NCBI RefSeq assembly: GCF_002441655.1
Contig: NZ_JXJU01000010.1
Location: forward strand, 13,958 to 52,123
Length of the DNA: 38,166 bases
From: Lactococcus fujiensis JCM 16395
GTDB taxonomy: Bacteria > Bacillota > Bacilli > Lactobacillales > Streptococcaceae
Reading direction: 5' to 3'
The notes beneath the pieces are model-generated. The model was not told the origin of the DNA, searched no databases, and saw only the letters and a list, made by a program, of their open reading frames with translations. The translations under genes were made by a program, and so were the position numbers. Below, piece by piece: positions 17,551-25,070 of the stretch. Every line of letters starts with the position of its first letter. The first letter of the stretch is position 1.

Positions 17551-17588
17551 GAAAAAACCCTTGAACTTTTATGTTCAAGGGTTTTTTC
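17551..17588 (+). terminator. Strong terminator after als
   Basis: A perfect 16-bp stem (17551-17566 with 17573-17588) rich in CCCTTGAAC/GTTCAAGGG with flanking A and T runs and a TTTTAT loop. It can act in both directions. Confidence 0.88.
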
Positions 17589-17754
17589 TTGATTCAAATC
17601 TAATATCATTCTCTATAAAGAGATTAAAAATTTGATACTCGTACACTAGGAACTAGAGAATTTGAAGCTTTGAAAACGATTGATGGGTAAAGAAGCCAGT
17701 AATCATGGGCTGTTATGGAATAAAAATTTAATCAAAAAAATAATAAAAAAGTTC

Positions 17755-17790
17755 TTGACATTCACAAGTGTACTGTGTGTAATAGTACAC
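17755..17790 (+). promoter_or_regulatory. Promoter and YtrA-type operator of the GntR-ABC operon
   Basis: TTGACA (17755-17760), 17-bp spacer, TGTAAT (17778-17783). The inverted repeat GTGTACT (17768-17774) ... AGTACAC (17784-17790) straddles the -10. GTGTAC/GTACAC half-sites are the kind bound by YtrA-subfamily GntR repressors, so autorepression of the operon is likely. Confidence 0.75.
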
Positions 17791-17807
17791 ATAGAGAAAG
17801 GAGTGAA

Positions 17808-18173
17808 ATGTACGTAGATCCTAATAATAAAGATGCTATTTATGAACAAATCGTTTTTAATGTCAAAAAAGATATTATACAAGGGATTCTGAGTCCCGAG
17901 GATAAGATATTATCAGTTAGAGATATGTCGAAAAAATTGGGGGTAAATCCTAATACAGTAGCCAAAGCCTATAAAGAATTAGAAAATCAAAATGTAATTG
18001 TGACCATCAAAGGCCGTGGCTCCTTTGTCAAAAGAAACGATGATGAGCAGGTTATTGATATACAAACACAAAACAAATTGAAAAAAGAATTAAAAGCGTG
18101 GCTTGTTGAAGCACAATATGCAAGGGTTCCAAAAGAGTTAGTGTATAAATGGATTGAGGAAGAGGAGTATTAA
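17808..18173 (+). CDS. GntR-family regulator, YtrA subfamily
   Basis: A 121-residue protein made almost only of a GntR winged helix (about residues 10-75: YEQIVFNVKKDIIQGIL, LSVRDMSKKLGVNPNTVAKAYKELE, GRGSFV) and a short C-terminal helix. This is the YtrA subfamily, which usually represses an adjoining ABC transporter operon. The start is ATG 17808, with AAAGGAG eight bases upstream; an upstream in-frame GTG at 17775 lies in the promoter. The ABC ATPase gene starts two bases after its stop codon. Confidence 0.88.
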   Translation: MYVDPNNKDAIYEQIVFNVKKDIIQGILSPEDKILSVRDMSKKLGVNPNTVAKAYKELENQNVIVTIKGRGSFVKRNDDEQVIDIQTQNKLKKELKAWLVEAQYARVPKELVYKWIEEEEY

Positions 18174-18175
18174 AT

Positions 18176-19057
18176 TTGGAGATTAAAAATTTAAGTAAGT
18201 CAATTGATAATGTGAAAATATTAGAGGATATTAATTTATCCATTCCTAAAGGAATTATTTATGGCATTGTTGGTCGAAATGGGTCAGGGAAAACTACGTT
18301 ATTTCGCTCTCTAGCAAGTCATTACTTGTTAGATGAAGGGGAAATCATAATTAATCAGCAAAATATTAATGAATTTCCGCATTTGAAAAATGATTTTTTT
18401 TATCTAGATATTCAATATCAACCCCTCGATGGCATGAGATTAAAGACGATAGATAATTATTTTTCTTTGATTTATCCATTGTTTGATTCAGATAGGTTTT
18501 GGTCATTAATAGAAGAATACAAAATTGGAGATCAACAATTTCAAAAATTTTCTAAAGGGGAACAATGTCTCATCATCGTAATTTTAGCTTTATGTACTGA
18601 TTGTTCGTATATAATTTTAGATGAACCACTTGATGGCCTTGATGTGATTGTTAGAAAACAAGTAGTCGATTTAATGATTGATACCATTAGTGATCAGGAA
18701 AGAAGTATAATTTTAGCCTCACATAACTTACATGAATTGGAAAAACTAGCTGATCAGGTGGCAATATTAAACAATAAAACCATAAGCACAATATTGGATC
18801 TAACAACAGTAAAAATGTCTATTCACAAAATCCAAGTTGCATTTAAGGATTCAAATTTACCTCAATTTGTCAGAGAAGCAGCAGAGTCAATTATAAGTGA
18901 AGGCAGAGTGACTACGATTATCTTTGATAATTATTCAGAGGCGCTAAAACAAAGAATCATTGCTGAAGAGCCAATATTTATTGAAGATCTACCGTTGTCT
19001 TTAGAAGATATTTTAGTCAGTAAATTTTCAAAAGAAAAACTTAAGGGGGACAAATGA
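18176..19057 (+). CDS. ABC transporter ATPase of a YtrA-controlled operon
   Basis: A 293-residue ATP-binding subunit with Walker A GIVGRNGSGKTT (about 33-44), Walker B YIILDEPLDGLD and H-loop ASHNLHELEKLADQ. The signature is FSKGEQC in place of LSGGQ, as often in this subfamily. The start codon is TTG 18176 with GAGGAG eight bases upstream. It lies between the GntR gene and a membrane partner, with one base separating it from the latter. Homologous operons (ytr, or bacitracin and cell-wall-stress ABC systems) are induced by wall-active compounds; the substrate here is unknown. Confidence 0.85.
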   Translation: MEIKNLSKSIDNVKILEDINLSIPKGIIYGIVGRNGSGKTTLFRSLASHYLLDEGEIIINQQNINEFPHLKNDFFYLDIQYQPLDGMRLKTIDNYFSLIYPLFDSDRFWSLIEEYKIGDQQFQKFSKGEQCLIIVILALCTDCSYIILDEPLDGLDVIVRKQVVDLMIDTISDQERSIILASHNLHELEKLADQVAILNNKTISTILDLTTVKMSIHKIQVAFKDSNLPQFVREAAESIISEGRVTTIIFDNYSEALKQRIIAEEPIFIEDLPLSLEDILVSKFSKEKLKGDK

Positions 19058-19058
19058 A

Positions 19059-20336
19059 TTGGAATTAAAAAATTTAAATCGACTGACTTGGCAGAAATCC
19101 AAAACGATAATCGTTAGTCTAGGCATGTTACTAATTTTATTCTCAATGGTAGTGGGGTTTAATTCGACAAACTATTGGCAAAAGAACCAAAATTATCTTA
19201 AATCTGGACAAGCTAGGGCGGATTATAACAGCTATCTTCAAAAAGAAACAAAGATAGAATCGGAAATCAATAAAAAATATCATTCTCAGAAAGATTATCA
19301 AAAAGCTTTAGATTATGGTTACTCCAAAGGAAGTAATTCCATTATCGGTTTTAATTCCAAGACAGGAAAATACGAGATTTCTAAAGACTCATTCAAACAT
19401 TTTTATGGGTATATCTATGATAAACTTTTTACTGATAGTAGTCTTGGAAGTTTAATTTCAAGTGGATACATTTTTACGACGAGCGTAATTTACAAGAACT
19501 TCACCTATCTGAGTCTAATTTTTCTAATCGCAGGTTTTTTAATTAGTTTTTTAGATTATCGAACGAACTTCAACACAATGTTATTTTCGTCAGGATTTAG
19601 TAGAAAGGATATTTTAAAAAGTAAAATTAAAACATCATTGTTTCCTTTAATTGGATTTGCAATAGTTGGCATCGCAATTAATCTAGGTCTTCTGTATGCA
19701 GTATTTTCAACACGATATTTTAACTCCCCCTTTAATAAAGTAATATTTTACCAGTTGTGCATAATATTTGTGGCTATCGCTTATTACTTTTTGGGTTACT
19801 TATCAGGCCTGATTTTTGGTAGAGTTCTTCCGGCAATATTGACAATTATTGGTTTTGTAATCGGCCTAGAAATGATTCAAGCAAATTTATGGGATACTTA
19901 CCTTGGATTAAACCATATCAAAAGTAATGAATATAATATCAATTCATTATTCACCCAATTCGACACCTTTTCGAAATGGTCACTGCTTTGTAGCCTGATT
20001 TTACTCTTAATTATTGGTTTATTTTTTACTATCCAATTTTTATATGAAAAATTGAGTTTAGAAGAACATGGGAATTTTATACTCTTTTCAAATTTACGTC
20101 TCCCCTTAAGCTTGACGGCAGCTTTATTTGCTGCATATGCTCTTGCTGGTAACTTAGGTTTGTCCGAGCAATATAACAGCGTTGATTTAATTTGGACAAT
20201 GAAATACAACGTCCTACCAGGAATTTTGATTTTCTTCATTACTTTTGCCATATTTATGTCATTAAACAATTATAAAAAAATTGATGACTTGTTCAGTAGA
20301 ATAACGAACAAAAGTTTGAGGCGACAAAAAAATTAA
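19059..20336 (+). CDS. ABC transporter membrane subunit, large extracellular loop
   Basis: A 425-residue protein with one N-terminal membrane segment (about 17-35), a hydrophilic segment of about 100 residues (40-145: NYWQKNQNYLKSGQARADYN and onward) likely outside the cell, and then a block of about seven to nine membrane helices. This layout fits ABC-2-type permeases partnered with YtrB-like ATPases. The start is TTG 19059 with AAGGGGG upstream, overlapping nothing. The sequence family is not recognised beyond this. The operon ends here; a terminator lies at 20484. Confidence 0.75.
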   Translation: MELKNLNRLTWQKSKTIIVSLGMLLILFSMVVGFNSTNYWQKNQNYLKSGQARADYNSYLQKETKIESEINKKYHSQKDYQKALDYGYSKGSNSIIGFNSKTGKYEISKDSFKHFYGYIYDKLFTDSSLGSLISSGYIFTTSVIYKNFTYLSLIFLIAGFLISFLDYRTNFNTMLFSSGFSRKDILKSKIKTSLFPLIGFAIVGIAINLGLLYAVFSTRYFNSPFNKVIFYQLCIIFVAIAYYFLGYLSGLIFGRVLPAILTIIGFVIGLEMIQANLWDTYLGLNHIKSNEYNINSLFTQFDTFSKWSLLCSLILLLIIGLFFTIQFLYEKLSLEEHGNFILFSNLRLPLSLTAALFAAYALAGNLGLSEQYNSVDLIWTMKYNVLPGILIFFITFAIFMSLNNYKKIDDLFSRITNKSLRRQKN

Positions 20337-20483
20337 TACAATTTAACATGTTGATCGAAGGCGTTCACAATAATAAGCGGGAATGAGTGAAACTCTTGAA
20401 TAAAAGTTACTATTAATAATTCTATTTTCCTTAGACTTTTATTTTGAAATAAAGATGATGAATTATAATAATAAAACAGTGAT

Positions 20484-20511
20484 AAAAAAAGAGATTTATT
20501 TCTCTTTTTTT
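20484..20511 (+). terminator. Bidirectional-type terminator downstream of the GntR-ABC operon
   Basis: AAAAAAAGAGA pairs with TCTCTTTTTTT around TTTATT. It lies 147 bases after the permease stop; only four GC pairs at most support the stem, so efficiency may be moderate. Confidence 0.55.
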
Positions 20512-20618
20512 CATTTTAATATGATAAAATATAGTCAAAAAAATACATGTTTTGCTTGCCTTTGATAAAATATTGTGTTAAAGTCATAACAGATTAGACG
20601 AGATGAGTAGAGAATAAG

Positions 20619-20801
20619 ATGAAATTACAAACACAAAATATATCAGACCTTAAACAGGCTGTAGCATTAGTGAATAAAGTAAGGATTGACCTCCTTTTAA
20701 CGAACAAACATGACAATCACGCGCTTATCCATGTACGGGATAGCCTAAATAATCAGATTGAACATTTAATTCAGCTGGATAAATTAACAAATGAAGAGTA
20801 A
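20619..20801 (+). CDS. Small conserved-looking protein of unknown function (60 aa)
   Basis: A 60-residue acidic-basic mixed helical protein (DLKQAVALVNKVRIDLLL, HALIHVRDSLNNQIEHLIQL) with no membrane segment and no recognised domain. Residue use is normal for a soluble two-helix protein. The ribosome binding site (GAGTAGAGA) is weak. It stands alone between a terminator and the candidate small RNA at 20852. It may be a real small protein; homologues in related genomes would be needed to say more. Confidence 0.5.
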   Translation: MKLQTQNISDLKQAVALVNKVRIDLLLTNKHDNHALIHVRDSLNNQIEHLIQLDKLTNEE

Positions 20802-20818
20802 TTGAATTGCATATCATT

Positions 20819-20846
20819 TTGGATCGGACTGATTTAACAGTATAAT
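20819..20846 (+). promoter_or_regulatory. Promoter of the candidate small RNA
   Basis: TTGGAT (20819-20824) and a perfect TATAAT (20841-20846), 16-bp spacer. The predicted start is near 20852, and a terminator ends only about 58 bases later. Confidence 0.55.
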
Positions 20847-20851
20847 AGAAA

Positions 20852-20910
20852 TATAACAAGTAACCTAGTTACTCCTTTCCGAGAGAACGCTCCTCAGTTC
20901 TCTCGTTTTT
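20852..20910 (+). ncRNA. Candidate small regulatory RNA with anti-Shine-Dalgarno motifs
   Basis: Between promoter and terminator lie about 58 nt with no ORF. Hairpin 1 is AGTAAC-CTA-GTTACT (20859-20873). A linker reads CTCCTTTCC (20872-20880). The terminator hairpin CGAGAGAAC/GTTCTCTCG (20880-20888 with 20897-20905) has loop GCTCCTCA and tail TTTTT. CUCCUUU is the exact complement of the AAAGGAG sites seen in this window, and the terminator loop offers a second CUCCU. This layout resembles streptococcal csRNAs, but the CiaR box of those genes is not found. The alternative is that the hairpin simply ends the 60-aa gene transcript. Confidence 0.5.
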
Positions 20911-21299
20911 AAATTCCCTTTTCTTCATTTTAATGTGAATAGAGAGGCATTTGCTAATGAAAAATTCATTTGTGTTTTAGTTTGGAGAAAATAAGTGAGA
21001 GGATTTGGATAGACATTAAGTTTTAAGCGCATTTTTAAGCCTCTTTGTGAAAATAAATAGAATACGGGAAGACCACTGATAAAAAAGGTTAACCTACTCA
21101 TACCAGTCACAAAAAATTAATCCCAGAGAAACGGATGTAGAAATAAATTCACTTATGAATCCCGCCAGACTTAATAAAGTAGCCCTCATAAAAGTGCATG
21201 TTTTGAATATCAAGGGAAAGTCCAATTCGCATCTGAGCAGATAATTTACTGTAAATTACGAGTCATGTTCTAGCTTGTATTAAACAACCATAATAAGCC
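20911..21299. other. Intergenic stretch without a supported gene
   Basis: No frame with a good ribosome binding site is seen on either strand. A 61-codon minus-strand frame (20925-21110) has no supporting start context. The stretch contains the perfect 17-bp palindrome TAATTTAC-T-GTAAATTA at 21242-21258, a possible site for the LysR regulator encoded downstream. Confidence 0.5.
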
Positions 21300-21328
21300 T
21301 TGTTTTAAAATCAGAAGTATTTTATAAT
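21300..21328 (+). promoter_or_regulatory. Promoter of the LysR gene
   Basis: TTGTTT (21300-21305), 17-bp spacer, TATAAT (21323-21328), 39 bases before the chosen start. Confidence 0.6.
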
Positions 21329-21367
21329 AAAATTACTACAAAAATAATTTAGAAAATGAGGAAAATT

Positions 21368-22195
21368 GTGAATCCATTGTTTGAAACTTTTGTTACTTTA
21401 TATGAAACTAAGAATTTTACAAAAGCTGGTGAACTCCTTTTTATTTCTCAGCCAACAGTAACTGTAAGAATTAAGAAGTTAGAAGAAGAATTAGGAGTCA
21501 GTTTGTTTTATCGTGGGTTCAATCAAGAAATAACACCAACTCCTGCGGCATCAGTCTTGTACAAGTCTGCAGTCAGATACTTGCGCGAATGGGAACAACT
21601 ACAAGCGGATTTGCTAAAGCGTGAGTTGGCACGTAGTCCTTTTAAAATTGCCACGTCGCAAAGTGCTGGTACAAAAATATTACCATCTGTTTTGAAAGCA
21701 ATTGAACCTTTTCTGGATAAAATTGATGTCAATGTTATTATGACTGATTCAGAAACTGTTCTATCAATGATTGATAATCATACGGCTCATTTTGGAATTA
21801 TTGAAAAGCCTTTAGCAAGTGATTCTATTGATGCTTTTGAAATCTCTAAAGATGAATTGGTCTTAGCTGGCGATCTATCGAATGGAGTATTCTTTCGAAG
21901 AGAATATGGTTCAGGAGTTGGTTATTTTACAAGTAAGTTTTTGAAAGAAAGAGAATGGAAGCCTCGGCATATTATTCAGATTAATAATAATGATGTCATC
22001 GTGGCTCAAATTAAAGCAGGACTTGGGGCATCGTTAATTTCTAAGAGTTTTGTAGAAGAAGGTATGCCCTATGTAACACTTGGTGAAAAATATAAGCGTA
22101 AATTTACAGGAATTTATTTTTCGGAAGAAAAAAATCCGCTCATCAAAGCAATCATTGATGAAATTAAGGACAAAATAAAGCTTCTAAAAGTTTGA
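21368..22195 (+). CDS. LysR-family transcriptional regulator
   Basis: A 275-residue regulator with the LysR helix-turn-helix at about residues 1-60 (NFTKAGELLFISQPTVTVRIKKLEEELGVSLF) and a type-2 periplasmic-binding-like effector domain after it (about 85-275). GTG 21368 is preferred because GAGGAAA lies six bases before it and the protein then begins MNPLFETFVTLYE, the usual LysR start. ATG 21356, four codons earlier, has no binding site. It faces the YeiH-type transporter gene across a shared terminator; in Escherichia coli the LysR regulator YeiE neighbours yeiH, so control of that transporter is a reasonable inference. Confidence 0.85.
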   Translation: MNPLFETFVTLYETKNFTKAGELLFISQPTVTVRIKKLEEELGVSLFYRGFNQEITPTPAASVLYKSAVRYLREWEQLQADLLKRELARSPFKIATSQSAGTKILPSVLKAIEPFLDKIDVNVIMTDSETVLSMIDNHTAHFGIIEKPLASDSIDAFEISKDELVLAGDLSNGVFFRREYGSGVGYFTSKFLKEREWKPRHIIQINNNDVIVAQIKAGLGASLISKSFVEEGMPYVTLGEKYKRKFTGIYFSEEKNPLIKAIIDEIKDKIKLLKV

Positions 22196-22212
22196 AAAGA
22201 TATTCGAAATAC

Positions 22213-22239
22213 AAAAACACATCTTAAAGATGTGTTTTT
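22213..22239. terminator. Shared terminator between the convergent LysR and YeiH-type genes
   Basis: AAAAACACATC and GATGTGTTTTT form a perfect 11-bp stem with A and T flanks, suited to ending transcripts from both sides. Confidence 0.8.
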
Positions 22240-22246
22240 TCATTTA

Positions 22247-23326
22247 TTAATAAATGTGAGCAAATAAACCTAATGAAATACAGATTAAGACGACAAAGAT
22301 AATTGTTGTCGTACTTATTAGACCAAGTAAGATGGGTTTTAGACCTAATTTTTTTAAACTCTTGAAATGAACGCCTAATCCCAAACCAAACATGGCGGCT
22401 CCTAAGACTAATTGTTGGAGGTACTTAATCGGTTCAGTCCAGGATGTTGGAATGACCTTTAAGCTTGATATGACGACCATCAGGATAAATCCAACAACAA
22501 AGAGGGGGATAAGAGCTGGCTTCATTTGGCTCTCCTTTTGATGTTGTCTGTTAAACAAATTAAAGATAAAAATTGCAGGAGCCATCAAGGAAACACGCGC
22601 CAATTTGATCATCGTTGCAACTGTTAAGTAAGCACTCCCCATAATTCCGGCGGTTGCCACAACTTGGGCCACTTCATGAATGGAAGCTCCCATCAAAGTT
22701 GCACCTTGACTTAAATTTAAGTCAAGAAGGTGAATAAGAACTGGAATTTGGGCAATCATCAGCGTCCCAAACAAGACCACAAGGGCAACTGCAGCAGCTA
22801 CTTTTTCCTCAGCCGCTTTGATTGTTCCTTGAAATCCAGCGATTGCAGCAGCACCACAAATAGAAAAACCAGCAGCGATTAAACTTGTGAGGTCTTTGTC
22901 AACTTTTAACAACTTCCCAATAAATATGGTCATTAAAAATGTAATTGTAACGGCAAAAACATCAAGGATGAGGACAGGAACGCCCAATTGAACAATGTCT
23001 GAAAGCGAAACTTGCACTCCTAGTAAAACGACTCCCCAACGCAATATTCTTTTAGCTGAAAATGCGATTCCGGGTTCCAAAATTTCAGGAATGTTTATGA
23101 TATTGCGAAGGAGCATGCCAAGTAAAATGGCAAGTAACATTGAGCTTAAAGTGGGGAAAAAGGAGGTGATCAGCAGGCAGACTAGACTCACGATGAGACA
23201 GAGGAGTACGCCTGGTAATAATTGAACTCGTTGTTCAGGAGATTGGCTTGTTTCTTTGGCGGTAGGAGTTCCTAATTGCTCCCATTTCATTATGCGACGG
23301 ATTGTCGCTTTTAATTTTTGACTCAT
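22247..23326 (-). CDS. YeiH/UPF0324-family putative sulfate exporter
   Basis: A 359-residue membrane protein with about ten hydrophobic segments. Family-typical stretches are LLAILLGMLLRN, KRILRWGVVLLGVQVSLSDI, AAGFSICGAAAIAG and GASIHEVAQVVATAGIMG. Members of this conserved family are annotated as putative sulfate exporters; the transported compound is not proven. A promoter lies upstream (TTTACA-17-TATAAT). The ribosome binding site AGAAAG is modest. It converges with the LysR gene. Confidence 0.82.
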   Translation of the reverse strand: MSQKLKATIRRIMKWEQLGTPTAKETSQSPEQRVQLLPGVLLCLIVSLVCLLITSFFPTLSSMLLAILLGMLLRNIINIPEILEPGIAFSAKRILRWGVVLLGVQVSLSDIVQLGVPVLILDVFAVTITFLMTIFIGKLLKVDKDLTSLIAAGFSICGAAAIAGFQGTIKAAEEKVAAAVALVVLFGTLMIAQIPVLIHLLDLNLSQGATLMGASIHEVAQVVATAGIMGSAYLTVATMIKLARVSLMAPAIFIFNLFNRQHQKESQMKPALIPLFVVGFILMVVISSLKVIPTSWTEPIKYLQQLVLGAAMFGLGLGVHFKSLKKLGLKPILLGLISTTTIIFVVLICISLGLFAHIY

Positions 23327-23355
23327 TTGTAAATCTTTCTAATTGTTTTTGATTT

Positions 23356-23384
23356 ATTATAAACGATACGAAAATAAATGTAAA
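23356..23384 (-). promoter_or_regulatory. Promoter of the YeiH-type gene
   Basis: On the minus strand TTTACA (23384-23379) and TATAAT (23361-23356) are 17 bp apart. A near-palindrome TTAC-G-ATTATTAATAAT-GTAA at 23408-23428 lies just upstream, where a LysR activator would be expected to bind. Confidence 0.6.
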
Positions 23385-23703
23385 ATGAATTAAAGTAATA
23401 GAAGGTATTACGATTATTAATAATGTAAAATAAATATTCGTAATGAAATATGCTGATTAAAGTGACAAAATTAAAGTTTACCCATCCTATTTGAATAAAG
23501 AATGAAAATATAACATAAAAAAACGGAAATACAGTTCGATGACACAATTGTAATGGGAACTCTCAAACAGTTTATGGCCGTTCCAATCAAGGTTTATTGG
23601 CTTGAAGGCAATACATTTTTAAGTTAGTTCATTGAATATGCTGACTCATAAGCAATTATATAAATAAAAATAATCAAGTGAGTATGGAACCAAAAGAAAA
23701 ATA

Positions 23704-23745
23704 AAAAATAAACAGAAGGGGCAAAGGTCCCTTCTGTTTATTTTG
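23704..23745. terminator. Strong orphan terminator hairpin
   Basis: A perfect stem of 15 or more bp (AAATAAACAGAAGGG with CCCTTCTGTTTATTT, loop GCAAAGGT) with A and T flanks. It is about 230 bases beyond the end of the minus-strand AlkZ-like gene and not next to any plus-strand gene, so it may mark a lost gene or end the minus-strand transcript late. Confidence 0.75.
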
Positions 23746-23809
23746 ATAATGTGAAACTTGAGGTGACATTAAACATTACCTTTGTACAATTTAAAGTACC
23801 ATGTACGTC

Positions 23810-23826
23810 ATAAGAACCGTTCTTAT
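23810..23826. promoter_or_regulatory. 17-bp perfect palindrome ATAAGAAC-C-GTTCTTAT
   Basis: Operator-like dyad with a single central base in an otherwise gene-free stretch. No promoter hexamers are clearly associated. Confidence 0.3.
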
Positions 23827-23975
23827 CTTGTTGAAACAGATTTACTCTATTTGATGATCAAAAGATTATATAAATATAAGATTAAAGTTAACTTGAATGA
23901 CGCTTTCGACAAACTAAAATAAGGAGAATCAGCTTTTTGGATGAATAAAAAAGTACATTTCCCTCGATTGATCAG

Positions 23976-24986
23976 TTATAGCTCAATAATTTCGATAGGT
24001 TCTAATTTTTTTCCCAAGAAATGAGCGATTTCCAGCCACTTTTTTTCAAACAACGAAACTTCAAAAGGGCTCCAATGTTCAATCAAAATACGACAAGCCT
24101 TGTCACTCGTTTGAATTGACCAGCGGCCCACTAGTTCGCCTTGAAAAATTATTGGCGCAAGGAGAATTCCATTTTTAGTCCACATTAACTTTATTTTATC
24201 TACTGGAGTCAACCATGTTTTATCTGCATAGCCAGTCAGCAAACTATCAAAACGCGCTGTAACAAATGTACTATCAGACATGGTCTTGTCAGTAATGATC
24301 AATGGAAGCTCCAAGGTGTTCCAAATGGGACGTACATCTGAAATTTTTATGCCAGACCATTTAATAAAATCTTCCAATTTTGCTGGGCCAAATCCGTCCC
24401 AATAGCGTTTAATTAATGTTTCGATGGCTTGTTTAGCAGAAGTAGTTTTGAACTGTTCCGCAAAAATGAGCTGATGATTGCGGACGCTTGAACTTGCATC
24501 AATGTATGCAATTCCAGACTGTGTTAATTGTTGAATGATACCGTTAAAGGCATAACCATGAAAGTCAAAAGTTGGAAAATCACTAGCGACCAATTTAATG
24601 CACTCTGATTTTAATAGCTTTTTATGTGTCGCTAACTTTTCGGCCAAGTATTGGATGATTTCTAAGGAGATTTCAGTTTGTCCCTGATAATAGCCTCGGG
24701 GTAAGATTTCATTTTGACGAGCATTGATTATTAATTCCCAATCGTCATAAGTCAACAAATGCAAGGTCCATCGATTTGCCCAGCTCCGAACAATTTGATG
24801 CTTTCGGTATAAAGTTTGTAAATGGTCGAGTGTTAAATTTTCAGTCCGCAAGAAAAGGTTCAATTCAGCTTCTTTTTGCGATTGAGCCTGAATTCCGACG
24901 GTTTGGCGAAGAACTTCTAGAACATCAGTTTTTGGTAAATATAAGCCTTGACTTTCAAAACGTTTTAAGATTAATTTTTCATTCAT
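23976..24986 (-). CDS. AlkZ/YcaQ-like winged-helix DNA glycosylase family protein
   Basis: A 336-residue protein of the HTH_42 (winged-helix DNA-binding, formerly DUF1006) family. Near the N-terminus it has TVGIQAQSQKEAELNLFLR; Gln33-x-Gln35 corresponds to the catalytic QxQ of AlkZ-type DNA glycosylases, which excise alkylated or crosslinked bases, whereas E. coli YcaQ has QxD. Other family-like stretches are VRSWANRWTLHLL, RYWDGFGPAKLEDFIKWSGI and the late ILLAPIIFQGELVGRW. The start is ATG 24986 with GGAG seven bases upstream; an in-frame ATG at 25040 lacks this. The glycosylase role is inferred from family and motif. Confidence 0.75.
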   Translation of the reverse strand: MNEKLILKRFESQGLYLPKTDVLEVLRQTVGIQAQSQKEAELNLFLRTENLTLDHLQTLYRKHQIVRSWANRWTLHLLTYDDWELIINARQNEILPRGYYQGQTEISLEIIQYLAEKLATHKKLLKSECIKLVASDFPTFDFHGYAFNGIIQQLTQSGIAYIDASSSVRNHQLIFAEQFKTTSAKQAIETLIKRYWDGFGPAKLEDFIKWSGIKISDVRPIWNTLELPLIITDKTMSDSTFVTARFDSLLTGYADKTWLTPVDKIKLMWTKNGILLAPIIFQGELVGRWSIQTSDKACRILIEHWSPFEVSLFEKKWLEIAHFLGKKLEPIEIIEL

Positions 24987-25070
24987 TTTTCCACTCCGAA
25001 TTCTAATTGAATTATAGCAAAATTTGAGGGAAAGATACAAAAAAAGCCAAATTACATTGACTTTTTAAGA

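Larger units (their letters stand above)
23429..23975. other. Gene-poor intergenic stretch with an orphan terminator and a palindrome
   Basis: About 550 bases with no convincing gene. A 24-codon plus-strand frame starts MGTLKQFMAVPIKVYW (ATG near 23552) and a 22-codon frame at 23854-23922 ends KVNLNDAFDKLK; neither has a ribosome binding site, so they may be gene remnants. The strong hairpin at 23704-23745 and the palindrome at 23810-23826 are listed apart. Confidence 0.45.

Noticed and set aside
20819-20910. CiaR-controlled csRNA
   Set aside because: No TTTAAG-N5-TTTAAG repeat overlaps the promoter, so only the general RNA design is shared with csRNAs.
20925-21110. 61-codon minus-strand frame MTGMSRLTFF...
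   Set aside because: No ribosome binding site, no promoter and no recognisable domain; it is probably accidental.
23854-23922. 22-codon frame ending KVNLNDAFDKLK
   Set aside because: The end looks protein-like, but there is no Shine-Dalgarno site and no upstream coding signal. It is kept only as a possible remnant.
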